Shown here: positions 35,466 through 45,394 of the stretch, piece by piece | How the letters are laid out: each line of letters starts with the position of its first letter | Numbering within the stretch: the stretch's first letter is position 1 | DNA from: JBDHXE01 sp035445085 | Lineage (GTDB): Bacteria > Bacteroidota > Ignavibacteria > Kapaibacteriales > UBA2268 | DNA: 64,000 nt | Reading direction: 5' to 3' | NCBI GenBank assembly: GCA_035445085.1 | Contig: DAOMQA010000012.1 | Location: forward strand, 1 to 64,000 | Made by a program: the position numbers and the translations under genes | Notes under the pieces: model-generated | The model's input: the letters and a program-made list of their open reading frames with translations, nothing else | What the model was told of the DNA's origin: nothing | Database searches by the model: none

Positions 35466-36962
35466 TTATTTAGCTTGAATACCTAAATTCTTATAAGTTT
35501 CAACTAATGCTTCTTGGTTATCAGTAATAATTAGCAGATTGTCTTTCTCATTTAGCAGAGTCTTACCTGTTGGTACAAAATACTTCCCGTCACGCTTTAC
35601 CATTACCGCCAATGTTTTATCTGGTAGTTTTAAATCCATTAATTTATCGCCGTGTTGCAGGATATTGCCATTAATTTCAATTTCGGTCATCACTGATTTT
35701 ATATCGTTTGAAAAGTCCACATCAAATTCTTTTAGTTTTGATAGTTCATTAGCATTTACTGTTAGATTTAGCCACTTTGCAACAATGGGCAAGGTGGTCC
35801 CTTGTAATAACAAAGATATTAAGGTACAGAAGAAAACAATATTAAATAATAACTTGGCGTGAGGAATCCCCTCAGCTAAAGGTAAAATAGCAAAAATAAT
35901 AGGCACAGCACCGCGGAGACCTACCCACGATATATAGGTTTTATCTTTAAAGGACATTTTTGTAAATGGCAACAAAGTAATAAACACGGTTAAAGGTCTT
36001 GCGACAAATATCAATAGTAAGCTAATAATTAAGCCGGGTAGAGCAATTGGTATTAATTCATGTGGGTTTACTAATAAGCCTAAAGTTAAGAACATCAGCA
36101 ACTGGAACATCCATGCTAATCCATCAAAAAAGTTAAGCGACGTCCTCTTGTGAACGAATTTGGAGTTACCCACAACTAAACCACTTATATATACAGCAAG
36201 AAAGCCATTACCCCCGAGGAAATAAGTAGCTGAAAATGTAAACATACAAAAAGTAAAAATCAGAACTGGATAGAGAGAGTCGTTTCCTATATGTATTTTG
36301 TTCATTGTAAAAACGGTTAGCCTACCAATAGCATACCCTGCTACAGCTCCAACTAAAAGCTGCACAATTAATTGAGTAGACACAGCTAATATATCAGGAT
36401 ACCCGCCTACTTTAATTATTTCTATCAATGTAATTACTAAAATATAAGCCATTGGGTCGTTGCTACCGCTCTCCAATTCTAACATTGGTCTTAAATTATT
36501 TTTGAGATTTAACCCTTTTGAACGAAGTATCGAAAACACAGAAGCAGAGTCGGTAGAGGCCATAGTAGATGCAAGCAACAAAGAGGCTAACAAGCCTACT
36601 TCCAATATGGGGAAAGTATAATCTAATACCCACCAAATTAAAAGCCCAGTTACAAGCGTAGTAAGAATTACTCCTACTGAAGCAAGCAAAACACCCTGCT
36701 TTATGATTGGCTTTATTTTAGCTATACTCGTATCCATACCCCCAGAATATAGAATGATACTTAAAGCAATTGTGCCTATGGCTTGGGCTATATTAAAATT
36801 ATCAAACTCTATACCTATACCGTCCGAACCGCTCATCATGCCAACAGCTAAAAATAAAAGCAAAGCTGGTACTCCAAATTTGGAACTTGCTTTGCCCGCC
36901 AATATACTCAAAAAGAAAAGGATTGATAAAACTAAAAAGATAACTTCGACTTGAACAATCAT
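35466..36962 (-). CDS. Potassium/proton antiporter, CPA1 family with RCK_C domain
   Basis: 498 residues. Residues 1-~390 form the Na+/H+-exchanger fold with about 12 helices. LLASTMASTDSASVFSILRS and LELESGSNDPMAYILVI carry the conserved acidic residues of the ion site (TDS and ND motifs). Residues ~405-498 form a cytoplasmic TrkA_C (RCK_C) domain (NGNILQHGDKLMDLKLPDKT, NLLIITDN). This architecture matches NhaP2/CvrA-type K+/H+ antiporters, which protect cells from potassium and alkaline stress. Cation preference is inferred from the family. It has its own promoter overlapping the end of the glycosyltransferase operon. Confidence 0.93.
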   Translation of the reverse strand: MIVQVEVIFLVLSILFFLSILAGKASSKFGVPALLLFLAVGMMSGSDGIGIEFDNFNIAQAIGTIALSIILYSGGMDTSIAKIKPIIKQGVLLASVGVILTTLVTGLLIWWVLDYTFPILEVGLLASLLLASTMASTDSASVFSILRSKGLNLKNNLRPMLELESGSNDPMAYILVITLIEIIKVGGYPDILAVSTQLIVQLLVGAVAGYAIGRLTVFTMNKIHIGNDSLYPVLIFTFCMFTFSATYFLGGNGFLAVYISGLVVGNSKFVHKRTSLNFFDGLAWMFQLLMFLTLGLLVNPHELIPIALPGLIISLLLIFVARPLTVFITLLPFTKMSFKDKTYISWVGLRGAVPIIFAILPLAEGIPHAKLLFNIVFFCTLISLLLQGTTLPIVAKWLNLTVNANELSKLKEFDVDFSNDIKSVMTEIEINGNILQHGDKLMDLKLPDKTLAVMVKRDGKYFVPTGKTLLNEKDNLLIITDNQEALVETYKNLGIQAK

Positions 36963-37086
36963 ATAATCTCACTTTAATAGACAATATATATTTCTTAATT
37001 TTATGGTTTAAAATTAGAATCTTTATAAGAAAGTATCTATTTAGAAATTATTTTTATTTTTTTGCGATTTGACAAATATTTCATAT

Positions 37087-37115
37087 CAAACTTAGGTATG
37101 GGAATACCAATTCAA
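37087..37115 (-). promoter_or_regulatory. Promoter of the K+/H+ antiporter gene
   Basis: On the minus strand TTG (37115-37113), 18 bases, then TAAGTTTG (37094-37087). This predicts a ~120-nt leader, which is long for this genome. Confidence 0.5.
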
Positions 37116-37145
37116 TATTTAGCTGTTAATATTAGAGGAGTTTTT

Positions 37146-37709
37146 TTATAATTTATCTAAGGGCTTCCTTTTAAGCTCTTTTATCTGTTTAAACCGACTA
37201 GGGGGCAATCCAGTCACTTTTTTAAACTGATTGCTTAAGTGCGCCACACTTGAATAATTTAATTTATAAGCTATTTCGCTTAAAGATAGTTCGTCATAAA
37301 CTAATAATTCTTTTACTTTTTCGATTTTTTGAGCTATATAGTATTTCTCTATAGTTATCCCTTCTACTTCTGAAAATAAATTAGATAAATAATTATAATC
37401 ACTGTGCAATACTTCACTAAGTAATGTTGATAAATTTTTATTATGCTCCCCATCCTTAAAATGCACAATATCTATAATAATATTTTTTATTTTTTCTATT
37501 GTTTGGCTTTTTTTGTTGTCAATTAGTTCAAAACCAAGCTCTTTTAGATTAAGCTCCAATTTCTTCCTTTGCTCTAATGTTATCTCTTTAGGTAAAGTAA
37601 GCTCCCCTAAGTTTATATCAATATATTCTAAGTCATTCTTTTGCAGTATTTGCTCTACAGCCAAAATACAACGCTGACAAACCATATTTTTTATAAATAT
37701 CTTATGCAT
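37146..37709 (-). CDS. HMA-like domain plus AraC-type DNA-binding regulator
   Basis: 187 residues. Residues 1-~65 resemble a heavy-metal-associated fold with FIKNMVCQRC (Cys11-x2-Cys14), then INLGELTL and LNLKELGFEL, the usual HMA strand-helix pattern. Residues ~75-180 are an AraC-type double helix-turn-helix: LSEVLHSDYNYLSNLFSEVE, ELSLSEIAYKLNYSSVAHLSNQFKKVTG and PPSRFKQI. It may be a thiol- or metal-sensing regulator. The start overlaps the DUF2304 gene by 8 bases, so it is translated with a glycosyltransferase operon, which is an odd partner. Target genes unknown. Confidence 0.85.
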   Translation of the reverse strand: MHKIFIKNMVCQRCILAVEQILQKNDLEYIDINLGELTLPKEITLEQRKKLELNLKELGFELIDNKKSQTIEKIKNIIIDIVHFKDGEHNKNLSTLLSEVLHSDYNYLSNLFSEVEGITIEKYYIAQKIEKVKELLVYDELSLSEIAYKLNYSSVAHLSNQFKKVTGLPPSRFKQIKELKRKPLDKL

Positions 37710-38136
37710 TGTTTTCTAAGTTGTTTTTATTTCCCTTTGACTTCAAAATTTCAATATCTCTCTTTAGTGCTTCTATTTCATTATTTACAATAGCATTTTC
37801 TTGAATTATATTTTTATTATCTTCTGTTAATTTTGTAATAACAATGCTATATTGAACTAAAATAAGAAAAATGCCCATTACCAATATTAACATCAAAGCC
37901 ATCGGAACATAAGCTATTCCTAAATTATATGCTAAGAAATTAAGCGCTCCTCTAAATATTGAGAAAAATAGGAATACCAAACCAAATACTATCCATATTA
38001 TTGAATATTCTTCTCTTATCCGTCTTCTACGCACTAATTCAACAATAAATACAAGGAAGCCTATGCTAAATGCTATCGAATAGTATTGAATTAATTTAGT
38101 ATTTACTCCTTGCAAACTACTTAATATATCATTCAT
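37702..38136 (-). CDS. DUF2304 family membrane protein
   Basis: 144 residues with three membrane helices (about 17-35, 48-72 and 77-100) and a C-terminal coiled coil (105-140, rich in Glu, Asn and Ile). The RRRRIREEYSIIWIVFGLVF stretch is the DUF2304 hallmark. Family members are commonly encoded beside polyprenyl-phosphate glycosyltransferases, as here, and may help in membrane sugar-lipid formation or flipping; the role is not proven. It directly abuts the glycosyltransferase gene. Confidence 0.88.
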   Translation of the reverse strand: MNDILSSLQGVNTKLIQYYSIAFSIGFLVFIVELVRRRRIREEYSIIWIVFGLVFLFFSIFRGALNFLAYNLGIAYVPMALMLILVMGIFLILVQYSIVITKLTEDNKNIIQENAIVNNEIEALKRDIEILKSKGNKNNLENNA

Positions 38137-38835
38137 TTAGAATTTCCTCATTGATGTAATTAAAATTGATAAAATAACCTTAATCATATAATATATAGAC
38201 TTTAAGCCATTAATAGAAGACTTTCCCCCTTCTCGCTTATTCATTATTACGGGTACTTCTATTATACGAAAACCTTTTTTTGCCATAATAATTACTAATT
38301 CTGGCTCAGGATAATCCTGAGGGTAACTTACTGCTAAATATTCTATTGCTCGCTTGCTATAAGCCCTAAAACCAGATGTATTATCACTAACCCGCTGACC
38401 GCTTATTGCTGCATTTAATAATTCAAAGACAAATATACCTACACGCCTCGAAAGCGTAGATTGGAACCCTTGCTTATTAATAAATCTTGAGCCAATAACC
38501 ATATCTGCCTTATATTCTGTTAATGCGTGTAGGAGCTTTTCTATTTCATTAGCGTTATGCTGTCCATCACCGTCAAACTGTATCGCTATATCATAATTAT
38601 ATTTCTTTGCATACTTAAAACCAGTCTGAACGGCTCCGCCAATACCTAAGTTAATTTTTAAATTAATTAAATTAACATTGGGCAAAGCACTTACTATGTG
38701 CGAAGTCGCATCGGTAGAACCATCATTAACCACTAAAATATCGACATCATTATCAATCGCAGACAAAGCACTAATTGTCTGTTTAATATTAGCTTCTTCA
38801 TTGTATGCTGGAACAATAATTAATATCTTATTCAT
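38137..38835 (-). CDS. Glycosyltransferase family 2 (polyprenyl-phosphate sugar synthase-like)
   Basis: The frame allows a start at 38841, but the ATG at 38835 fits better: AGAGG lies 7 bases before it and only 1 base before the other. 232 residues. GT-A fold with IIVPAYNEE, LVVNDGSTD, NLGIGGAVQTGF and the metal-binding FDGDGQH motif, then NTSGFRAYSKRA, all as in dolichol-phosphate mannose synthase-like enzymes that charge a lipid carrier on the cytoplasmic face. No C-terminal membrane anchor. It overlaps the upstream glycosyltransferase gene by 8 bases and is followed by DUF2304, a common pairing. Confidence 0.92.
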   Translation of the reverse strand: MNKILIIVPAYNEEANIKQTISALSAIDNDVDILVVNDGSTDATSHIVSALPNVNLINLKINLGIGGAVQTGFKYAKKYNYDIAIQFDGDGQHNANEIEKLLHALTEYKADMVIGSRFINKQGFQSTLSRRVGIFVFELLNAAISGQRVSDNTSGFRAYSKRAIEYLAVSYPQDYPEPELVIIMAKKGFRIIEVPVIMNKREGGKSSINGLKSIYYMIKVILSILITSMRKF

Positions 38836-39940
38836 TCTCATTCCTCTCGAATAATTCTATCAACATAGTCGATTCTATATCCTTGGTTAAGTGTGTAAAG
38901 GCATATTTTTTTGCCCTCTCAGCCCTATCTTTATAATAATTATAATTATCTAATACCGCTTCAATCTTTTGCCTTAGTATATTACTTTCATTACTTTTGA
39001 TTACTTCCGCAAATTCGCCTTGATTTGTAATCTCTAAACTTCCACCTACATCTGTCGCAATTATTGGCACCCCACTCATCATTGCTTCAATTGTAACCAA
39101 GCCATAAGATTCGGAAAAAGAAGTAAGCAAAAATAAATCCAGCGATGCATAAATATTTCCTATATCAGTTCTAAAATCAATAAACTTTACTCTATTCGTT
39201 AGATTATTCTTCTCAATAAAGTCTAACAACTCTTGGTAATATTCTTTACCTTCGTTTATGGTTTGCTCTCCTACTATTAGCAATAATATATTTTTATTTT
39301 TCATTTTATTTATTGCTTCTAAAGCCACCATCTGCCCTTTTTGGTAATCTATCCTGCCGATTATGCCAACTACAAATTGTTTATTGCAAATTTGTAAATT
39401 TTGCTTTGCTTCCTCCTTAGTGAGCATATTTATAAATCTTTGATGGTTTATACCATAAAAGATTTTTTTTATTCTATCCTTAGGATAATGCGTTAATTCT
39501 GATACTTCTTGTATTAGTTTAGTTGTCGGCACTATCCAATTATCAAACTGCTTGTATCTAAATGTGTGGAGAAAGTCTTGGCGTTTGCCACCAAGCTGCA
39601 AATTCTGATGAAAATAGCACTTTATGTTTCTTGACATTAATTTCACTAATGAAATACAATTGGTATCTCTATTCGAGAACACCAGCAGATGTTTAATATT
39701 GTTAATTGTTAATAAAGTGTTTATTTGATATGCAGATAAAACATCAAAATACTTGCCTGGCTTTTTAATGCACACTACTGTTAGAGAATTTTGCATTGCA
39801 AGCTCATATATCATAGAATTTTGTATTGTGATTATAAGTATTTCATATCCTTTTGACTTAAATTCTATTGCCAAATTAATTAAGTTTAATTCCAAGCCAC
39901 CCCTTGAAGGTGAAGTACAATAGAATGATATTCGTTGCAT
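38828..39940 (-). CDS. Glycosyltransferase family 4 (GT-B)
   Basis: 370 residues. The C-terminal half has the GT4 donor-binding pattern: VGIIGRIDYQKGQMVALEA near residue 190, then NIYASLDLFLLTSFSESYGLVTIEAMMSGVPIIATDVGG (in pieces) with the ExxxxxxE-type SESYGLVTIEA motif near 280. The N-terminal half carries SPSRGGLELNLINLA, an acceptor-binding start typical of lipopolysaccharide or exopolysaccharide glycosyltransferases. Acceptor and donor are not predictable. First gene of a four-gene operon (GT4 - GT2 - DUF2304 - HMA/AraC). A TATTTTTG on the minus strand at 40019-40026 is a possible promoter. Confidence 0.9.
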   Translation of the reverse strand: MQRISFYCTSPSRGGLELNLINLAIEFKSKGYEILIITIQNSMIYELAMQNSLTVVCIKKPGKYFDVLSAYQINTLLTINNIKHLLVFSNRDTNCISLVKLMSRNIKCYFHQNLQLGGKRQDFLHTFRYKQFDNWIVPTTKLIQEVSELTHYPKDRIKKIFYGINHQRFINMLTKEEAKQNLQICNKQFVVGIIGRIDYQKGQMVALEAINKMKNKNILLLIVGEQTINEGKEYYQELLDFIEKNNLTNRVKFIDFRTDIGNIYASLDLFLLTSFSESYGLVTIEAMMSGVPIIATDVGGSLEITNQGEFAEVIKSNESNILRQKIEAVLDNYNYYKDRAERAKKYAFTHLTKDIESTMLIELFERNENE

Positions 39941-40191
39941 TAATTAATACTTAAAAATATTTTAAACAATATTATACATTCCCACTTTGTTATATAAAAT
40001 AGGATTTGTCCATTTGAACAAAAATAGCACTATTTAATTTAACGATTATTAAGATTTTAAAGTGCTTATTTTAGATTATATTCAATATAAGATATGACTA
40101 TAGTGGCAACATATACTAAGCTTCTTTTTTGTTGTTATTTGCTCTTACTTGCAAACCTATTTGAAGAAGATTATTCAGCTTCTAACCTTTT

Positions 40192-43100
40192 TTACTTATA
40201 AATTAAAACTTTTTCGATTTTACTAAATGGACCCGAACTTAATTTTATAAAATATACCCCATTACTTAAATTAAGAGCATTAAATTCCGCCGTATACTCA
40301 CCAACATTCAATACTCCATAATCATCATCAAAAATTAGCTCTCCACTTAAATTATATATATTTATGTTACAGTTTGCCTTAATGCCTATTCCAAATTTTG
40401 CAGTCAATTTATTATCTGCAAAAATAGTCGTTAGTGAATATTTAGTATCGCTAACATCAAATTGCCTTAGATTGCTCGCACACTCTTCTTTGATTGTAAT
40501 TCTTGCCATCGATTTGCGTAAATCCACGCACTTGTTATCAGCAACTAATGAGCTAATAATAATATCAGAATAATTTAGAGAATCGTTAGGATAGTATGTA
40601 TCAAAAAAAACTTCTATTAATTCTGTAGCTTGGTTTATTTGGCTTCCATCTAAAGATTTGATACGTATATTAATTATTCCACTCTTTTCATTTTGTGCTT
40701 GATATATAAATTTACCTTCTAAGTTATCAGCTATTCTAATCATAGATAAGTTTGCTTTAATTGCTTTGGGATTATATTCTATATTAAAACTTATATCATT
40801 AATATGTGTATTCTGATTAAATTCCTTGGCGTCCAAATTTACTTTTATTGATACTTGTTGCCCTATTTGACTTGTTTGCTCAATAGGTGTAACAAATGTA
40901 TTCACTCTATAAGCAACAGACCTTGCAGTTATTTGACCGCTTTTAGCTACATCGGGATTTTCTTTCGTTCTTGCTATTAAATTCGTTATTTTATCTATTT
41001 GAGATAAAGGTTTAAACTCTATTTTTACTTCTTTTTGCTTATTAGGCTCCAAAGTAAAGCCCTTCTCCACATCATCGTCTGCTAAGAATGATAATTCCGA
41101 TGCGTATTCACTAAACTCAAGCGGGTAAAAATGAAGTTCTGTATTACCATTGTTCCGAATGATATTTGTTAAAGTAATCTTAGAATTAATACAAGTTTCG
41201 CCAATTGAATTACTAACGGAAAAATCTTGCTCTATGCCATAGCCTTTGATTGTAAAAGTAGATTGAACGTATTCATCAGAAATTACAGATAGATTTGCAT
41301 ACTTATCGCCAATTTCATTAGGAGCAAAGGCTATCGGTAAATAAAAAGACTCGCCCGGAGCTAATTTAATTGGGAATTGTAGCTTTGCTTTGTCATACTT
41401 TAGCCCCATTTTGCTATATCCCAGCCAGCTATCGCTTATATTATCATCGATTGACTTTATATCAAAAATCACTACCGTATCGGCATACTGCCACTCATCA
41501 TAAGATTGGTTGCGTATTCTTAATTGCATAATCTTTGGATTATTGTAATTCTGAATCATTACAGTATCAAAATCTAATATGCTTGAGCTTAGTTGTGGCA
41601 CAATACCAATACCGGTTAAATTTGCTTGCGTTTTATTATTAAATTCATCCGTAATCTCTAACTTTATATGGCTTGTTCCAACTTGATCTGGTCTAAATGA
41701 TATTGGAAGAATATATTTTTCACCTTGTGCTATTGTTAGATTGTTTATTTGCATAAAATTCACTTCAAAGCTTTCGGGCTTTTCTTGTTCTAATAATTCA
41801 TATTTTGTAATCTTTAAATTTTTGCTTCCCTTATTTAATATTACAAACCCCTTCTCTACATTTCCCGGCAAATAGGGACCTGCTGGAATATCATTCCTAT
41901 GGATTCTGCGTTTCCCCCAATCTAAGGAACTGCATACTAAGCCCGGTAATATTCCTCTTGCGTTTAACAAGCATACATTGTCTTGTAATTTTGCATCACT
42001 TACAAATTGAATCGAATCAGTATACTTTTGCTCACCTCTAACAACAAACGTTACACTAAACTCAAAGCTTGAACCTGGTTCAATAAATAAGGGCTCAATT
42101 GGGTCGATAACTCTGCCGAAATCTACCTCAAAATCACTATTATTCGGTAGCTTGTAACCATTTATCACTAAATTAGAAACGCCTTTATTATAAATAAGTG
42201 CTTTTTTATTGATAGTCGAACCGATAATATTGTCTCCAAAGTCTACATCGCTTACTTCAATAATTGGGCTACCTACGTTAGCTTCTAACCTAACTTTATA
42301 TACTACTCCGCAACTATCGCTTATACCTAATGAATCATAAACATTGCCGTCTGATAAGGCAGCAAACCTAACATTGATACTCTTAGCAGTATGTGCAGGT
42401 ATAGTAAATGGGTTTGTATTTATTATTTCAAATCCACGATTAGCGTATAGTAATTGTAAACCTGAAATATTAACTTCCTTATCCGAATTATTATTAAGTT
42501 GTATTTCTTTTTCAGCACTCTGCCCTATTTTGAAAGAGCCAAATTGCTCTACTCCTTTGTCAAATTTCACTTGAGAAGGGAAATACTCTATTATTGCATC
42601 TATATCGTTTGAAGCAAAGTCCCAAAACTTTATTTTAGCCTTTGCATATTGGTTAATATCTTGTACTTTTAGCTTCCAATTTACTTTTTTTTGTTTGCCC
42701 GGAATTATATTATCAATTTCAATTAATTTTATATTTTCAGATTCATTACTTAAGAATAAATGCCCTCCGATATTAGATGGTAATGAAGCCTTGTCAGCTA
42801 CATCTTCACAATAGCCCTCTATTAGTCCATCGCATTTTTGCTGCCAACTTACAATAGGTGCTGTATCATCTGTAGAGTTAATATCAACAAGGTTGAGCCC
42901 AACTGGCATACCATAAGATAAAGTGTTTTTGTTGCCATATATTTCGGCAAAGTATGGCTTATCTGATGTAATAGAATAAGAACCCTCGTTTTTAATTTCT
43001 AATGTTACTGATGCAAAGTTTTTTCCATTTATAGAATTTAATTTTTGCACAGACAAGAGCTTCATATCTTTTACTTTACTTACCACTGTATTAGATAGCT

Positions 43101-44382
43101 TTATTTGGTATAATAGTAAGGAATCTGACAAGTTCCCTGATTCGTCTGTTTCTGTGATTATATTTATATAATGCCCCGAAAAGTCTCCATAAGAATTGGA
43201 ATAAATAGAAAAGAACATTGATTTGCTATATTGTTCGTAAGAACTTACAACTTGCTTAAAAGTGCCACCTTGTGGTATTGGCAGACCGTCTTCTTCGGTT
43301 CCAGTAGAATAAGATACGACATAAATATCTTTGTTTGATTGCACTGCAAATAGTTTATCATTACTTATATCTGATAGCCTTACTTCGAGATAAGCATCAT
43401 CTTTGACTCCAACAAGGTTGGTAATTGTCCCAACAGGATAGTTATTTATTGTAATATCAGTATTAGCTTCCTTAGCATAAATTCTGATTAGTTTACTATT
43501 TTTTCTGTTAAAATTGTTTGCTATCAAGTAAGTCTTAGACCATGCCCTTGTAGGTATCTCCATCTCAACTGTATAATTCCCAGACTTAACGCCTAATGGC
43601 ACATTTGAATATTGATTTGCACTTACAATTGAAACGGGCAAATCAGACTTTATCCTACTTCCACTCAAGTCCGCACCTTTCCCGCTAGTAGATATTACCC
43701 ATACATCTCCCTTTTGTAATATTCTACGAACGCTATTCCCCACTTCTAAGCCATCAGAAGTTTTTGAATTAATATTACCTCCCATAGTAAATTCAATCTC
43801 ATTGTCATCATACGGAGAAATAATAGTAGTAATAGCTGGTAAACTATTTAAAGATGGATAATAAGAAACTGGATCGTTGTATGTAGAGAGAGAGTATTCC
43901 CTACCCAACAAGTGTGCAGGATAAGCCAAGAAGGACTCAATTGAATTATTGTACATCACCATTACGTAACAAGAAAATGCTATATCGCTACTTATTTGTA
44001 TTGCAGCATTTTTATAAATATTACTTTCAATAGGTAAGTTCTCGCCAGTTTTGATATAAGGCTGTGCAACATCAGGACTTAATATACACTCTGCTAATAC
44101 GCCAGCTTTTACTTCTAAGTCTTTTTTATAGTTTTTACTCTGTACTTTAAGGTTTATTTTACCATCAGCCAATGGCATTAGATACACACGAATCGTATTG
44201 GAACTATTCTGTAAATTATCAGTTAATGGCGGAGGGATAGATATGAAAAATTCGTTGCCAAAGTTATTCTTACCAATATCATTTACTATGTTATTTAAGA
44301 GCATTTGCTTATCATCTGCCTTAGCAGATAAGTACACAGCTACCAACAACAGCACTACGGTATAAATAAATCTTAATTTCAT
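40192..44382 (-). CDS. T9SS-sorted surface protein with IgGFc-binding-like and ASH (choice-of-anchor D) domains
   Basis: The frame extends to 44454, but I choose the ATG at 44382 since it begins a signal peptide (MKLRFIYTVVLLLVAVYLSA). About 1,396 residues. The first ~350 residues resemble the IgGFc-binding N-terminal domain (AAIQISSDIAFSCYVMVMYN, SFLAYPAHLLGREYSLST, RAWSKTYLIA). Several ASH/choice-of-anchor-D beta sandwiches follow (VKFDKGVEQFGSFKIGQSAE; VDFGDNIIGSTINKKA; LDFDTVMI). A cohesin-like segment lies near 1,180-1,290 (SFNIEYNPKAIKANLSMIRI). The last ~75 residues are a T9SS sorting domain (INIYNLSGELIFDDD, LSNGVYFIKLSS). Likely exported to the cell surface; an adhesive or structural role is inferred. 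Confidence 0.85.
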   Translation of the reverse strand: MKLRFIYTVVLLLVAVYLSAKADDKQMLLNNIVNDIGKNNFGNEFFISIPPPLTDNLQNSSNTIRVYLMPLADGKINLKVQSKNYKKDLEVKAGVLAECILSPDVAQPYIKTGENLPIESNIYKNAAIQISSDIAFSCYVMVMYNNSIESFLAYPAHLLGREYSLSTYNDPVSYYPSLNSLPAITTIISPYDDNEIEFTMGGNINSKTSDGLEVGNSVRRILQKGDVWVISTSGKGADLSGSRIKSDLPVSIVSANQYSNVPLGVKSGNYTVEMEIPTRAWSKTYLIANNFNRKNSKLIRIYAKEANTDITINNYPVGTITNLVGVKDDAYLEVRLSDISNDKLFAVQSNKDIYVVSYSTGTEEDGLPIPQGGTFKQVVSSYEQYSKSMFFSIYSNSYGDFSGHYINIITETDESGNLSDSLLLYQIKLSNTVVSKVKDMKLLSVQKLNSINGKNFASVTLEIKNEGSYSITSDKPYFAEIYGNKNTLSYGMPVGLNLVDINSTDDTAPIVSWQQKCDGLIEGYCEDVADKASLPSNIGGHLFLSNESENIKLIEIDNIIPGKQKKVNWKLKVQDINQYAKAKIKFWDFASNDIDAIIEYFPSQVKFDKGVEQFGSFKIGQSAEKEIQLNNNSDKEVNISGLQLLYANRGFEIINTNPFTIPAHTAKSINVRFAALSDGNVYDSLGISDSCGVVYKVRLEANVGSPIIEVSDVDFGDNIIGSTINKKALIYNKGVSNLVINGYKLPNNSDFEVDFGRVIDPIEPLFIEPGSSFEFSVTFVVRGEQKYTDSIQFVSDAKLQDNVCLLNARGILPGLVCSSLDWGKRRIHRNDIPAGPYLPGNVEKGFVILNKGSKNLKITKYELLEQEKPESFEVNFMQINNLTIAQGEKYILPISFRPDQVGTSHIKLEITDEFNNKTQANLTGIGIVPQLSSSILDFDTVMIQNYNNPKIMQLRIRNQSYDEWQYADTVVIFDIKSIDDNISDSWLGYSKMGLKYDKAKLQFPIKLAPGESFYLPIAFAPNEIGDKYANLSVISDEYVQSTFTIKGYGIEQDFSVSNSIGETCINSKITLTNIIRNNGNTELHFYPLEFSEYASELSFLADDDVEKGFTLEPNKQKEVKIEFKPLSQIDKITNLIARTKENPDVAKSGQITARSVAYRVNTFVTPIEQTSQIGQQVSIKVNLDAKEFNQNTHINDISFNIEYNPKAIKANLSMIRIADNLEGKFIYQAQNEKSGIINIRIKSLDGSQINQATELIEVFFDTYYPNDSLNYSDIIISSLVADNKCVDLRKSMARITIKEECASNLRQFDVSDTKYSLTTIFADNKLTAKFGIGIKANCNINIYNLSGELIFDDDYGVLNVGEYTAEFNALNLSNGVYFIKLSSGPFSKIEKVLIYK

Positions 44383-44620
44383 ATCATTTCTTAATAAAAA
44401 GTTATAGTATTGCACTACCCACCTATAAGTACAATCATAATATAAAAAAATCATAAATATTTCTTTATATTATCAAACCTTAAAATAAGCAAAATAAAGG
44501 AATTAACAAAAAAAACTATATTGCCTACAAAATACTTTATTTGTCATCTTGTCAATTTGCGCAGTGTTATACATTAGAAAATATATTATATTATTCAGAA
44601 TAGTATTAAGTACTTCACCT

Positions 44621-44666
44621 TAAAAAAATAAGAAGTTACATCTTTGTTATGACGTAACTTCTTATT
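44621..44666 (-). terminator. Intrinsic terminator after efp
   Basis: A perfect 13-bp stem, AATAAGAAGTTAC (44627-44639) with GTAACTTCTTATT (44654-44666). On the minus strand it is followed by seven T. Confidence 0.93.
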
Positions 44667-44692
44667 TCTCAAAAGCCAATAGAATATGATTG

Positions 44693-45256
44693 TTATTCTT
44701 TCACTCTATCTAAATAATCACCTGTAGCCGTATCAACACGCACTAAATCACCCTCATTAACAAAGATAGGAACATTAATTGTAGCTCCAGTCTCAGTAGT
44801 AGCTGGCTTTAAAACGTTAGTAGCAGTATCACCCTTAAGTCCAGGTTCTGTATGTGCTATTCTCAAATTCACATTTGGAGGCAAATCCACACCTAATACG
44901 CTATTTTCTTCAAAAGAAATCTGAACATCTTGATTTTCTTTCAAAAATCTAATCGGTTCACCTAATACCTCTTCTTGAACATGAATTTGTTCGTAAGTTT
45001 CTTGATCCATAAATACCAACATATTACCTTCGCGGTATAAATATTGGAAAGGTTTCTTTTCGACTCTTACAAATTCTATTGATTCGCCAGAACGGTAGCG
45101 GTTTTCCATTAATCTACCAGTACGGATTACTCGCATCTTTACTTGATAAAATGCTCTTAAGTTTCCCGGAGTTCTGTGCGTTGATTCTAATACTTGTGCT
45201 AATTCACCATTAAATTTAATAAATGCACCGGGTCTTAAATCTGCTGTAGTTCCCAT
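44693..45256 (-). CDS. efp: Translation elongation factor P
   Basis: 187 residues, normal EF-P length with three beta-barrel domains. EF-P binds the ribosome between the P and E sites and relieves stalling at polyproline. Conserved parts: HRTPGNLRAFYQVKMR in domain I, FQYLYREGNMLVFMD, and TEPGLKGDTATNVLKPATTETGA followed by VPIFVNEGDLVRVDT in domains II-III. In the domain I loop, where E. coli has PGKGQAF with the modified Lys34, this protein has PGNLRAF. The position is Asn, with an Arg two residues later, so the E. coli-type lysylation is not possible at that site. Confidence 0.98.
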   Translation of the reverse strand: MGTTADLRPGAFIKFNGELAQVLESTHRTPGNLRAFYQVKMRVIRTGRLMENRYRSGESIEFVRVEKKPFQYLYREGNMLVFMDQETYEQIHVQEEVLGEPIRFLKENQDVQISFEENSVLGVDLPPNVNLRIAHTEPGLKGDTATNVLKPATTETGATINVPIFVNEGDLVRVDTATGDYLDRVKE

Positions 45257-45394
45257 AATTTTCTTTTTAAATTTTTGAAAAAATAATTGTGTATTGAAGT
45301 ATTATATATCAAAATATTTTTACCTTATATTCTACTACAAAACTCCAATTACAATAGCTACTTATGTACGCTTTTTAATCACTATATTGCTTAT

